Shown here: positions 11,885 to 22,944 of the stretch, piece by piece
Layout: the number at the start of each line of letters is the position of its first letter
Numbering within the stretch: position 1 is the first letter of the stretch
Source: Molossus alvarezi
Taxonomy: Eukaryota; Chordata; Mammalia; Chiroptera; Molossidae
Length of the DNA stretch: 64,000 nucleotides
Direction: 5' to 3'
Assembly: GCA_037176705.1 (NCBI GenBank)
Contig: CM073897.1
Span: 40,984,488 to 41,048,487, forward strand
The notes under the pieces: generated by a model
Databases searched by the model: none
What the model was told of the DNA's origin: nothing
The model's input: the letters and a program-made list of their open reading frames with translations, nothing else
Translations under genes and position numbers: made by a program

Positions 11885-12390
11885 ATGTGTTTAATTAACT
11901 CAATCAATCAATAAATGCATCTTTAAATTAATTAATTAAAAAGGGTTTATTTTTAAGGAGACTATGAAAGTGTAGACAAATTACAGAAAGACCACAAGGA
12001 CACCATAGAAATCCAGTGGTATCAGGAGGAGAGCTGGTATCATCCTATTTCTGACAGGTTTGGGAGAAAGAGAGGTTATTAGGGTCTGAAATACAGAGAG
12101 GCATGGAGCAGCCTATCTTGAAAAGTACAGCGACCCTTGGTCAAGGCACACAGCCAGTCCTAGAGGAGGTTTCAAGGGGAATGACAGGAAATAAGCACTC
12201 TGACCTTATTCCCTTCCCTCCCCCTGATCTCCCCTGAACACAATGGAAGCAATACGGCACAAGAGTGTGTTATTGTTGCCCATACAGGACAGTCTCCTAG
12301 GACAGACAGCAGTGTGGAAAGGGAGGAGGGTAGATGTTAAGAAGCAAACAGAAAATATTTGCCATGTATATCAATATTTATTGAGAGCCT
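11885..12390. other. unassigned stretch
   Basis: 'ttaattaattaaaaagg' and a purine-rich segment. No gene and no repeat I can name. Confidence 0.45.
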
Positions 12391-12391
12391 A

Positions 12392-12808
12392 CTGTGAAGA
12401 TTAATTTTATATGTCAATTGGTCAAACATCAATCTAGATATTTCTGGAAAGGTATTTTTTAGGTGTCATGAATATTTAGACAAATAGACTTTGAATAAAG
12501 CAGATTCCCACCCATAACGGGGGTGGGCCTCATCTAATCAGTTGAAGGCTTTAAGAGAAAAATACTGAGCTCTCTGGAGAGAGAAGGAATTCTTCCTCCA
12601 GACTTCCTCATACTCAAGACTGTGACATCAGCTCTTTCCTGGGTGTCTAGCCTGCCATCCTGCTCTTTAGAGTTTGGACTTTCTAGCACCTTCAATCACA
12701 GGATCCAACTCCATACTCCTCTCTTTCTCTCACTTCTCTCTCTCTGTCTTTTCCTCTCTACCTACTCCCCTCTCCCTCTTTCCTCTGGAGAGCCCTGACT
12801 AATACACT
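12392..12808 (+). mobile_element. MLT2-type ERVL LTR, sense
   Basis: Starts 'tgtgaagattaattttatat' and continues 'gtcaattggtcaaacatcaa', 'taaagcagattcccacccat', 'gtgggcctcatctaatcagt' and 'tgaaggctttaagag', ending 'ggagagccctgactaataca'. This is the order of the MLT2 LTR of ERVL. The polypyrimidine block at 12720-12785 takes the place of the family's usual simple-repeat zone. No internal ERV sequence flanks it, so it reads as a solo LTR. Confidence 0.85.
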
Positions 12809-12809
12809 A

Positions 12810-13345
12810 CCACACATCCCACGCTATGCTAGGCCTGTGCGATATAAACACAAATCTTCCCAGCCCCTGTGCTTTAGAAACTGAATTTATGGCTTTATGG
12901 TGCTATGATCAATCATATAACAAGGGTGATAAAGGATGCTCTGTGACCAGAAAGAGGAACCTCTTTACTCAGCCGTGGCAGGGGCAGGGGGGAAAGCAGG
13001 GGAAGCTGGGGAAGGCTTCCTGGTGTTGACTCAATTAGACACCCAGTTAATAATCGGTGGAGTCCCAGTGCTAACCCGGATGGTCTAATTCCAAAACCAG
13101 GGTTATGCTCATCACTGACATTTGCCCTTCTCCCCCACCCACCTTCCCCCTCGAGAGTCTGAGCTAGTAGTTGATATCCACAGGCCACATCTCGCCTCTT
13201 CTACATTTGTGGGAGAAATGACTTTCATTGAGAAACAAGCTTCAGCACCTAATATAAGGAAAGATCACATCCATGTATGTTTATGAACAGCAAGATTTTC
13301 ACATGCCCCGCTTATATAAACACAAATGTTAATAGGGTCCATGCA
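12810..13345. other. unassigned stretch
   Basis: Two overlapping short frames (12826-13029 plus, 12913-13188 minus) with no recognisable domain. No repeat named. Confidence 0.45.
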
Positions 13346-13475
13346 GTGGGAAGAAAGAGCTACCAATTAGTACAGGGGACCTGAGTTCAAATCCTCACTG
13401 GGTCACTTTCCAGCTTTGTAATTATAGTCAAGTCAGTTAACCTCCCTTGTCCTTATTAATAGGCTGTGGAAAAGG
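13345..13475 (+). repeat. MIR SINE, sense
   Basis: 'cctgagttcaaatcctcact' (box-B region) is followed by 'gggtcactttccagctttgt' and 'caagtcagttaacctccctt', as in sense MIR. Confidence 0.8.
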
Positions 13476-13808
13476 ACGAGAAAGGACTTGGTGGACTTCA
13501 AAGTTTCTTCCACGTAGAGATAAAAATCAGTATTGAAGAATTTCTTTCTCTTTTACGTGAAATTTCTAAAAGGTCCTCGTTTTAATGTCTCAACTCCATT
13601 TGTTTTACCATACAACTACTTAAGCCCTAAATATTGATCATTTGATTCTTTGAGGTCCAGGCTCTGTCAGTGATCAAGAATTTTAGAGTAAAAATTCCAC
13701 TGTAACTTCTTGAAATACTATGTTCAAGGGTCAATTCTCTTGGAAAACTCTGTCCAGTTAACCTGCAATTAGCTGCACACCTACAGGTAATTTCAAGCTA
13801 AGAAGAAA

Positions 13809-13810
<2 letters not shown>

Positions 13811-13852
<42 letters not shown>

Positions 13853-13866
13853 GTGTATATATATAT
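13811..13866. repeat. (CA)n/(TA)n compound microsatellite
   Basis: A CA tract flanked by TA alternation, visible directly. It lies just upstream of the candidate promoter at 13901. Confidence 0.97.
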
Positions 13867-13900
13867 GGATAACTTCTTACATCATGGTGGGTTGATCTGG

Positions 13901-14001
13901 TTTATAAAGAAGGGCCAAGGGCTAGGGACAGCAGATTAGCGCAGGCAGCCAGTCTCTGAGTTTAGTCTCAGTCTTGGAGCTACCTTTACAGAGAGGTGAG
14001 T
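13901..14001 (+). promoter_or_regulatory. candidate TATA promoter and short non-coding first exon
   Basis: A TATA-like 'tttataaag' lies at 13901-13909. About 30 bp downstream is a plausible start region, and 'gagag' followed by the strong donor 'gtgagt' lies at 13996-14001, giving a possible exon of about 65 bp. No ATG-led coding frame or downstream exon can be matched to a known gene. The two motifs together could be chance. Inference only. Confidence 0.2.
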
Positions 14002-14004
14002 TTA

Positions 14005-15115
14005 TGAGGCATCAGCATCCCCTGTGCCTCGGGCTTGTTCCTCACCAACTTGCTTCCAGTTTCACTGCTCCAGGCCTCATTTCTTTGCTAACACCTGCCT
14101 TGTTTGACTCCGGACTAGCACACAGGCTTGGGCTCTCATGCCGATTTTGCTGAAATTTATCATCATCTGGGTGCATTTTCTCTGTGCTTGACAGTGTCTG
14201 ATTTCCACATCATCCTAGTCCACTCTCCAGGCTTAGCTCTGTGGTTTTCACACTTTAATTGCAGCCCTGACTACCTCTCTCACCCTCTGTGACGAGGAGA
14301 CAACGTGGAATGTGAGACCCGGTATATCCCTAACCCTCCCTAGGACTCAGTTTCTTCCCCTAGATGGATGTAAGTTCCTTCCATCTCTGAACTTGTGCAT
14401 CTAATAGTTACAATCAGTCTCCTTGTTGCCAGACATTGAATGGTTGTTCTCCTAATATAGAGAGAATGGGAACTGACGTTGATCACAGCCAACGAGAATA
14501 GTATCCACCTTGTACCTGTTGACACAGAGTAAAGCTCCATTTCTGACTCAACAACGAAGATAGTCCATGTGTAACTAGGCTAAACTAATTCATATTAGAT
14601 TATCTCATTCAAATGAGGCGTTTGTTTGTTTTCAAACTAGGAAGGCAAAATGCAGATGATAAAAACGCCCCAACTACTTCTGTTTTCCTTTTTTTTTTTT
14701 ACTGCATCTTCTGCCTACGAAGTCAAACGTGCATTAAAAAGTGAAATTGTGCTGAGCTCAGACATATGCAAACGTCTCTAGATATCTTGTCTCAATAAAG
14801 TTTATAGAATGCATTCCCAAAGGTCTGACAACAACACAGAATAAATCGCAAGGCTCATAAAAATATAATGCATGCTTTTTATGTGATGAGAAAGGGAGTT
14901 TCTGGGCTTAAGAGGCGGTCCCTTCTCATAACAGCCCGTCTTATCATTAACCCCAACACAGAATGAATTAGCTCTGAGAGACACACAAACCTGGAGAGGC
15001 AAGGAAAGAAACAGTGTTTCAATACAGTGCAAATGGTTCATTTCAGGCATTCTTTGCTTCATTCATTAAATTGCCTGGTCAATTTCTTACTCAACCTTTC
15101 AACTGGCAGCGTTGA
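14005..15115. other. unassigned stretch
   Basis: Mixed composition with a T-run near 14690-14700. The frames at 14340-14540 and 14802-15062 (minus) have no domain. No named repeat. Confidence 0.45.
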
Positions 15116-15119
15116 CTAT

Positions 15120-15255
15120 CTGCTGTACCAAACAGAATGGTAGGCCCACTGAATAGGAAGAAACCATGCAGTCACTGTTCCCAAGAGATTCACAGTCTCA
15201 TAATAAACAAGCATGTGCAGAAAAATGAACCACAATTAAGTGCTATAATAGGAAT
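15120..15255 (-). repeat. probable L2 fragment, antisense
   Basis: 'cacagtctcataataaacaa', then 'aattaagtgctataatagg', resembles the antisense L2 segment following the 3' end. Weak. Confidence 0.4.
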
Positions 15256-15374
15256 AGCATTTATTCACATCTTCAATACATTGATCAGATATTCATATCT
15301 GGGTTAATGAAAAAAAAATGCCCAATTTGGCAAGCCAAATTTTATTATTGCGAATAAGGATAGCAGGTGACTAA

Positions 15375-15640
15375 CATGTTTCAGACACAACTGCCACTAT
15401 TTATTGAACACTTGCAATGTACCAAGTTCTGTTCAAAACATTTTGTAATGTTAAGTTCACAGCAGCACCCCAGACTGGGTATTACTGTCTTTTCCAAATT
15501 TACAAACAAGGAAATTGGGGCTGAGGAAAGTTAAAGACTTGCCCAAAGTCACAGTGGCTTCTGGGTGGCAGAGCTGGGATTTGAACCTTGACGATTCAGC
15601 TCCAGAAACTGTACTGTTTGCAGCTACACGCCACTGTTTC
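15375..15640 (-). repeat. MIR SINE, antisense, near full length
   Basis: 'ccactatttattgaacactt', 'gcaatgtaccaagttctgtt', 'caaggaaattggggctgagg', 'agacttgcccaaagtcacag' and 'gctgggatttgaaccttg' run the whole length of antisense MIR into the tRNA-like head. Confidence 0.92.
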
Positions 15641-15644
15641 ACAC

Positions 15645-17585
15645 GCTATGCAACTCCCTGAATTTGTAGGTTGTGTTTCTCCTGGTCTCTCTCAGTCTCT
15701 TGGCTGATAAGGGATAGAGCAGGATCTGAACTAGGTGGAGGACATCGCCATCCTCTGCACTGAACCACTCTGAGATGAAGGGGCAGCCTTGTACGTTCAC
15801 TGAGCCTGCACCCTTTTCCTTAGCAAGTTGACTTCCAGAGAGAACTCACACGGAGACAGAAATGTCATATAGCTTTATTATGTTAGCAATTTCACATCAT
15901 GTTATATTAGGATCTTTCTGTATTAATGCTGCTTTTCTCTGAAAGATCACATTACTGCTTGTTTCCATCACACGGGACTCGCTGTAAACACAGCCCGGGG
16001 CTGGCTGCAGACTTGCACAGGCAGCCTCCTTGCTGAAAGAATGCCTGTGCAGGAATTCCTGGACTCTGGTTCCCATGGGTTGGAACCACTTGTAGAATCA
16101 CCAATACAATGAAAACAGAGCTAAAGGAGCATTTGTGAGTAGTTCTACTCAGTGGAAGAGAATAACAGGACAGTGAGCAACTATAAGGTGCAGGTGTAAG
16201 CTATTTAATTGCACGTGCCCATTTAATGCTGAGAATTACTTCAGGGGATACATCAGGTATACTCATTTGATAAATATATACATACACTAATGTCAAGAAA
16301 AGTTGAGAGGTTTGCCTAATGCCACACACAGCTCTCTACATCACTCTTCCATTCAGATCTGCTTCAGCTGAAGCTCAGCCTAATTTCTTAATGTGAACCC
16401 CAGACTAAAAGACCTGAGAAATAATGTATTTATGCATCAGCGCCCCTCTATGATGAGTGATGGGCAGGAGTTGCAGACAGTGATGCTCCGATATTGCTCA
16501 ACACAGAGAAGTGATGATGTGTTCGAGGGAAGAAAGGCTTTGCTCTCCCCTCCAACTATACCTCACTTGGACAAAATAATTGAATATAGAAGCCTAATCC
16601 TCTCAGTGGGCAGTTCTGTCTGCATTCCCCATCCTTCTGTGGACTTCTGGAGAGCTCTATGGGACCAGGGGGATGATGCATGCTGGGAATATCAAAACGA
16701 ATGCTTCAAAGCCAGCACCACATGGTGTCCTGGCCCCAAAACCTACACCAGGGAATACCTCTGATAAGCCAGTAAACCGACTCCTCTCATTAGGGGTTAT
16801 AATCATTTTTGCCCTTATTATTAGTTTTGCATATCAAGCAGACTTAAATATGTAAGAGCACCAAACAAAGGCAAAAAAGATAAAGCAAATTCTTTTGACC
16901 CCCAGAAATAAATCAGCAATCTCTTCCAGGTGCATACAGTAGGGGAGGGAAAAGGAAAGTAGTAGCATGTATTTTGTCTACCTCGGATTCCATCCCATCT
17001 CAGGTTCCAGGCCACATGTTTCCACAAGGTGCTGGGAGATTTTACTGAAGCTCACAGACATACAACTGCCATTCTCATCAGTAATGAAATCATTACCGAG
17101 GAAGTCAGTGTGGTTTTTCATAGGAGTTTTAATTTGCATATTCTAGGTAATTCCCAGGCTCCTGTAGGTATTTGAGATTGAATTGTAGGATAGTCGTGAA
17201 GGTCTCAACAGGCTGGCCAAGGCTGTCCGAACACCTGGGTGCCTGATAAGACACCTTGACATAGTTTAGTTTTTAGGACTTACACCATCCTTCTAAAAAG
17301 CCGTATGCACACAGGATTTGACTGTGTGTAACATCCTATTGAATGTTCCCAAAATCAGATGCACAGGCAGAAAAAGAGCTGTTGGAAAGAACTTTTACCA
17401 AGGGAAGGGAAGGGAGATGGGCTTGAATTCTTCTTCACCCACTGTGTGTCAAGCCGTGTGGGATAAAAGCAAAACACAGTGTTTGGTATCAGCCAAATCT
17501 AAGCTCTCAGGCCAGTTACGGCTGTCCCCAGCTTTCTTGGTTCAGATATTTAAAGTATATAAGCCTTAGGTTTATAATCTTTTTT
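15645..17585. other. unassigned stretch including a 123-codon frame
   Basis: The frame at 16393-16764 is the longest here. Its product has no domain I recognise, and no splice or promoter context supports it. No named repeat is evident. Cross-species alignment would be needed to see whether parts are conserved non-coding DNA. Confidence 0.4.
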
Positions 17586-17589
17586 GTTG

Positions 17590-17665
17590 TTGTTCTTTTT
17601 TCATTTTTATTTTTTTATTTTATTTTTTATTGTTGAAAGTATTACAGACGTCCCCCTTTTAAATA
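17590..17665 (-). repeat. L1 3' end fragment, antisense
   Basis: A T-rich run is followed by 'tattgttgaaagtattacag' and 'acgtccccctttt', a sequence common at the antisense 3' end of bat L1 elements. Confidence 0.55.
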
Positions 17666-17669
17666 TATT

Positions 17670-18035
17670 TGTGTCTCATGTTTATTTTGCAGTAGCTTTG
17701 GAAAAAAGTGTATAATATAATGGACATTAGAAAGTATTCAAGAAATGCATAATCTATTCCTTTACTATGTAACCTAGTTAATTTATTTCTAGAAAGAATA
17801 CTAGCCGGTACTTTCATATTTTATATTTTATAAAAGTACTTATTGATAAAAGAAGAAACTAAGACTTGTCAGAACATTTGACTAAATTGTCCAAGGGTCG
17901 GATAATACATACTCTTTCTATTATTTAGACAGGGCTACCCCTCGGGAGGGCAGGAGCTCTAGGAAAATGATTACTGTGTAACTCCGATTTATAGAAACAT
18001 TTCAGTCACTTCAAATCAACGTGCTCACATAATTT
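17670..18035. other. unassigned stretch
   Basis: AT-rich, nothing recognised. Confidence 0.4.
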
Positions 18036-18039
18036 CAGC

Positions 18040-18240
18040 AAACCCTCTGAATCCCACTCAATCAATAATGCCTCCTTAGAATTTTATCTTCATCCGGTGA
18101 GTTATTCTCCACATTATGCCAATGAGAAAACTAAGTAAGGTTATATCACATATTACACAGCAGGTTCGGGACCAGAACCTGGGTCTTCCAGCTCCCAGAC
18201 TAACAGATCCCATGACACCATTTTAGCTGGAATCTTAGTG
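18040..18240 (-). repeat. MIR SINE, antisense
   Basis: 'gccaatgagaaaactaagta', 'tattacacagcaggttcggg' and 'ccagaacctgggtcttccag' follow antisense MIR into the head. Confidence 0.8.
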
Positions 18241-18244
18241 GGGT

Positions 18245-19210
18245 TATTTTCCAACCCTGAGACTTTTCTCCTCTATAGCCCGTAATTGTACTCAATATTT
18301 TATCTATTAAAAGATCAGCTATGCTTTTATCAAAGTTCTCACTGGGGCAGGGGTGGAGGGTAGAAAAAGTAAATCACATCATGAAATGTGCTTGTAGTAA
18401 TAGGATTGGGACCTACGCAAGGGGAAGAACTCTTCCCTATTAAGTGAGTACAATTTTTTGACTTTGAACAAGTCCTGGACTTCCTAAAGTTCCCAAATCT
18501 TCAGTTGTTCTACTGGAGTAAGGATGTGAGCAGAAATACACACCGAGAAAGAATCAGAACTGGATTCTAGATGTAGCTCAGAAACATGCTAAGTGTGAGA
18601 AGTCACCATATTTTCCTGCTTTGTTTTGTTGTTTTTCCATTAGCTTAGTAGATCATAGTGAATTTTAAAAGTTGTTTTCCAAAAGCAAAGTAGTTTGAGT
18701 ACCTAGCATATAATAAACACTCAATAAATGATAGTTGTTAGTAGTGTCAAAAGCAATAGGGTTTCACCTTCCTTGATTTCATCAAGCCACTGTGAGGGTG
18801 AAATATGATAATAATAATCAGGAGGACTCTAAACGTGTTTAACATCTATGACAGTGCAGAATATGCTGCCACTGTATTTTGTAACATTTCTTCTACATAG
18901 CTGGATAAAGTCCTTATTTTCATCAGCATGATGCCCACCAAGTTATGATTGGTACGAATCACCCAACAGAGACAGATCCTTGGGAGATTTAAGGCAGCAT
19001 TTCTCACAGTGTGCTCTGGAGGACACTAGTCCGAATTCCTGGGTTTGAGCCTCAAGTGTTCTGAATGCTGTACATGCTTAGAGATATTACAAAGATTATT
19101 ATTAAAAAAATAACTTAAAGAATTTTGAAAAATTATTTCTTTTTAAATGTGGTACCAAATAATGAATGTAGAGGTTGGAAATATTTGATCATGTTACATG
19201 GGACAATAGG
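18245..19210. other. largely unassigned stretch with an L2/MIR tail
   Basis: 'gtacctagcatataataaac' and 'actcaataaatgatagttg' (18698-18740) form a sense L2/MIR-type tail. The rest is unassigned. 'cagcatttctcacagtgtgc' near 18993 recalls a hAT terminus, but no matching right end is seen. Confidence 0.4.
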
Positions 19211-19214
19211 ACTC

Positions 19215-19355
19215 TGAATCCTGTCTTATGGCAGTTGTTAACTATGAGGCTCTGGTAAAATTGCTTTGGATCTCTGCATTTTATTGTCCTCATCGATTAA
19301 ATGGGAATAATACCTGCATAGTGTAGTAGTGAGGGTTAAGAACTAACATGTATGA
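19215..19355 (+). repeat. MIR SINE, sense
   Basis: 'ctctgcattttattgtcctc' and 'gattaaatgggaataatacc', then 'tgagggttaagaactaacat', fit the sense MIR 3' half. Confidence 0.75.
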
Positions 19356-19600
19356 GATAAACCAAAGAACTCATATGCATGTATGTATAACCAATAGACA
19401 TAGACAACAATGCTGGGGGGGCGGGGATAGGGAGGAGAGTGTCTGCAGGGAAAAAGGGGAAACATCTATAACAAAAATAAATTAATTAATAAAAAATGGA
19501 AAAAAAATAACTCACATGTAAATAAAGCTTTATGTTTGTTATATAATAGACCCTATAGAAATCTGCTTTCCCCATCTCCAGCTCTCTACACATTGCTAAC

Positions 19601-19810
19601 TTTTTTTTCTTCATTGATTTTAGAGAGAGAGGAAGGGAAAAGGCGAGAGAGAGAGAAACATCGATGAGACAGAACATCAATTGGGTGCCTCCTGCGTGCC
19701 CCCCTCTGGGGATTCGGCCCACACCCTGGGCATGTGCCCTGACTGGGAATCGACTGGTCACCTCTTGGAGCATGGGTTGATGCTCAACCACTGAGTCACA
19801 CTGGTCGGGC
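19601..19810 (-). mobile_element. VES-type bat SINE (second subfamily), minus strand
   Basis: On the minus strand the head 'gcccgaccagtgtgactcag' is followed by 'gtcagggcacatgccc' and 'aggaggca', then a pyrimidine-rich body and A-tail. Target-site duplication: 'cacattgctaac' at 19589-19600 and 'cacactgctaac' at 19811-19822, one mismatch. The minus-strand 109-codon frame at 19486-19815 is a by-product. Confidence 0.93.
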
Positions 19811-19824
19811 CACACTGCTAACTT

Positions 19825-20345
19825 TTTATCTTCTATCGTTTATTGATGGCAGACAGCTCATGACTATGTCAAGTAAGTCATACATTTAAAAGATTTACCT
19901 GGATGTATAATCCCTACAGTAGTCTCCAAGGGCTCCCTTTCCCCTCTCCCTCTTCTCTTCCCTTCTCTTCTCTGTCCTTCTCTCTCAGCCCCTCCTCCCC
20001 AAAGAGATAATAGGACAAGTAGCTCAGCAGAGGATTTTTACTAAAAAGAACATCATGTTGAGGGAATTCCTGATGTTTTCAGTCAGTCTTGAGTCAAGTT
20101 ACCTCCTGTCCCTTCCTGTGCCAGCAGCCAGGGCTGCACTGGCAGGAGCCAGCCCCGGCTTCTCGGCTCTCTGAAGTCCAGACAGTCCTGACTTTGCCCC
20201 AACTACCTCCATGCCTCCCCTGCTGCAGTTTGGAGTAACCTAGAGAAAAATGTCTGAAACTCACGATGAGTGAGTTGCCATGCTAGATCCTGGATCTGTA
20301 GACACTGTACAATTGATCTGTAGAGGGGAAAACGAAACCCGGTGT
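19825..20345. other. unassigned stretch, moderately GC-rich
   Basis: A pyrimidine-rich block at 19930-20000 and a GC-richer segment at 20100-20240. No gene or named repeat. Confidence 0.4.
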
Positions 20346-20348
20346 ACT

Positions 20349-20510
20349 CCCTGGAGTCAGAATGTCACAATTTCATTTCTGGCTGCACTTTGAAAAGTGG
20401 GTTTCTGATGGCCGTGTAAGGAAGTGTTCAAGGAGGCCAAATACAGAGAGGTGAGCCCTGGAAATTCACCTTTGCAGGGAAACAGGAAAAAATAAAGATA
20501 TAGATCTATG
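20349..20510 (+). repeat. segment duplicated inside the SPIN-like element 1.36 kb downstream
   Basis: From 'ccctggagtcagaatg' through 'ttctggctgcacttt', 'gggtttctgatggc' and 'gtgagccctggaaattcacc' to 'aaacaggaaaaa', this matches 21709-21870 in the same orientation with only about ten visible differences and small indels. No transposon ends or target-site duplication are seen around this copy, so it looks like the ordinary genomic version. Direction of copying is inference. Confidence 0.85.
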
Positions 20511-20514
20511 GCAT

Positions 20515-21270
20515 CATGTTAGTAAACAAGCAATACATTTCCATGCGTTTAAGTAAAAATAAGTGGTATTGTGACTTTGTGTTCCAGATCCCACCACATG
20601 ATCTGAAGAGTAGGGAAAGCACCATGATCTCCGATCTATCCATTGGCACTGAGTGAGACTTAGGAGAGGCATAGGCATTTAAGAGCCCGTCTCTGGACCA
20701 CTGACAAATGCAACCTCCTTCTATACTTTTGCTGTCCTGCCTGACTTCCTACACTGTAATTTCTCATACTTATACACAACATTAAATAAAAGGTAAATGT
20801 CAGTGAATATCAGTAGGAAAAATGAGAAATAAAAAGAAAGCTTACTACTTCTCTAATCTTATTAAAAATACTACATATTATATTTTTTCATGGAGGAGCC
20901 AACTCACATATTAACATATACTCATTGTTCATATGAAGATAGGGTGGAAATATTCATTTGAGTACAGTAATTTTTCATTTTACAAAACAACAGTATATTG
21001 TACAACTGTGTACCATTCCCCAAAATAACAATAAAACAAGACAAGATAATAGTTATCATAGTCTGACATGGCAGTTTTTGTTTGTTTGTTTGTTTTTTTG
21101 CCTTTAGGAAAAAGGGGTACTTAAAAAGCCAGCAAATGATCTTAGAATATAATCCTCAATTTATTCACAAACAAAATCCCATTCTAAATCTACCTAATTT
21201 AGCTGTAGCTGACCTTCTAACACTGCCCTTTATCCTTCATAATCCATATTGCATATATTTTTGGAAAGTC
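20515..21270. other. unassigned AT-rich stretch
   Basis: No gene. A (TTTG)n-like run lies at 21078-21095. The 65-codon frame at 21082-21279 has no features. Confidence 0.45.
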
Positions 21271-21680
21271 GTATTTTAAAGTTCTTTTTATTTTTCAATT
21301 ACAGTTGACATACAATGTTATATTACTTCCAATTATAAACCCAATGGTCAGACATTTACGTAATTTACAAAGTGATCACCCAGTAAATCAAGTACCCCTC
21401 TGATATTATTATAATGTTATTGACTGTATTTACTATGCTGTACTTTGCATCCCCGTGACTATTCTGTAACTACCAATTTGTACTTCTTAATGCCTTCACC
21501 TTTTTCACCCAACCCCCACCCCCCTCTCATCTGGCAATTATTGAAATGTTCTCTGTATCGATGAGTTTGTCTCAGTTTTGTTTGTTCATTTATTTTGTTT
21601 TTCAGATTCCACATATAAGTGAAATCATCTGGCATTTGTCTTTCTCTGACTTACTTCACGTAGCATAATACCCTGCAGGG

Positions 21681-21862
21681 CAGCGGTTCTCAACCTGTGG
21701 GTCGCGACCCCTGGAGTCAGAATGCCACTTGATTTCATTTCTGGCTGCACTTTAAAAGGTGGGTTTCTGATGGTCGTGTAAGGAAGTGTTCAGGGAGGCC
21801 AAATGCAGAGAGGCGAGCCCTGGAAATTCACCTTTGCATGGCAAACAGGAAAAAGAAAAAAG

Positions 21863-21896
<34 letters not shown>

Positions 21897-22046
21897 GAAC
21901 GACCCTTTCACAGGGGTTGCCTAAGACATAATAGTAGCAAAATTACAGTTATGAAGTAGCAACAAAAATAATTTTATGGTTGGGGGTCACCACAACATGA
22001 GGAACTGTATGAAAGGGTTGCAGCATTAGGAAGGTCGAGAACCGCT
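21681..22046 (+). mobile_element. SPIN-like non-autonomous hAT transposon with internal foreign segment
   Basis: The left end 'cagcggttctcaacctgtgg' and 'gtcgcgacccc' and the right part 'gtcgaacgaccctttcacag', 'gggggtcaccacaacatgag' and 'gcattaggaaggtcgagaac' are those of SPIN, a hAT family described as spread horizontally among tetrapods, bats included. Ends form inverted repeats (cagcggttct / agaaccgct). Imperfect 8-bp target-site duplication: 'cctgcagg' (21672-21679) versus 'cctctagg' (22047-22054). It disrupts the L1 phrase normally reading 'accctctaggtcc'. No transposase is present. A segment at 21711-21893 does not belong to SPIN. Confidence 0.88.
21711..21893 (+). repeat. foreign segment inside SPIN: local duplicate plus (AT)n
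   Basis: It lies between 'gtcgcgacccc' and 'gtcgaacgaccc', where SPIN normally has only a few bases. The first about 150 bp match 20349-20510. The last about 30 bp (from about 21864) are an (AT)n run that could have grown from the donor's 'gatatagatctat'. Probable filler copied from nearby DNA. Confidence 0.85.
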
Positions 22047-22707
22047 CCTCTAGGTCCGTCCATGTTGTTGCAGATGGCAAGATTTCATTCTTTTATGGCT
22101 GAATCTTATTCTATTGTATATACGCACCACTTCTTTTTAATCGTTTTATCTACTGATGGACACTTAAGATGCTTCCATATCTTGGCTACAAAAAAATAAT
22201 GTTGCAATGAACATATGGATGTATGTCTTTTTCATTTAGTGCTTTGAGTTTTTTCAGATAAGTACTCAGAAGTGAAGTTGCTGGGTCCTCCTTTGTCTGT
22301 TGTCACAGCCTTTGTTTTAAAGTGTGTTTAGTATGACTAGAATGGCTACCCCAGTTTTGTGTTGCTGTTTTTTTCCATTATCATTCAATCTTGTTCTGGC
22401 TGCCTCTCCCTCAGCCTCTGTCCCCACCTCCTGACTGCCACCCCCATCCCTGCGCCTCCCTCCCTCCTCCCCTCTCTTTGCAATCACAAGAAGCATGCTC
22501 TCGCTCATATGTGTGCATTCACACAAAAAAAATAAATATAATAAAATATCTTGTTTCCATCCCTTTCTTTCAGTCTGTGTGTCTTTCAATCTGAAATGAG
22601 TCTCCTGTAGACAGCATATGGAAGGGTCTTGTTTGTTATCTATTAAAACCACTGTATTTCTTATAATTGAAGCACATGATCATTTGCATTTAAAGTAAAC
22701 GTTGATA

Positions 22708-22944
22708 GCCCTGGCCGATTTGGCTCAGCAGTCAGAGTGTGGGTCCGTGGACCAGAGAGTCCTGGGTTCAGTTCCCGCTAAGGGCCTATACCTCGGTTGC
22801 TTTTTGTCCCAGGCCCCGGTTGGGGTTGTGTGGGTGGCAACCAACTGATGTGTCTCTCTCACATTGATGTTTCTCTCTCTCTCCCGCTCTATCTGAAGAT
22901 AAATGAAAAAAAAAAAAAATGTCCTCGGGTGAGGATAAATAAAC
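22708..22944 (+). mobile_element. VES-type bat SINE, full length, perfect target-site duplication
   Basis: The head 'gccctggccgatttggctca' is followed by a box-B-like 'gggttcagttcccgctaagg', a pyrimidine body, a long A-run and the tail 'cctcgggtgaggata'. A perfect 16-bp duplication 'aaagtaaacgttgata' lies at 22692-22707 and 22945-22960. It is inserted in the antisense L1, which continues on either side. The minus-strand frame at 22725-22946 is a by-product. Confidence 0.97.

Noticed and set aside
18990..19090. hAT (MER-type) terminus 'cagcatttctcacagtgtgc'
   Set aside because: No matching inverted end or 8-bp duplication could be found.
22317..22652. 111-codon minus frame beginning 'MVLIDNKQDPSICCLQETHF', resembling L1 endonuclease-domain wording
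   Set aside because: This is a worn piece of the L1 itself, interrupted and without the rest of the enzyme, so it is a relic and not a gene.
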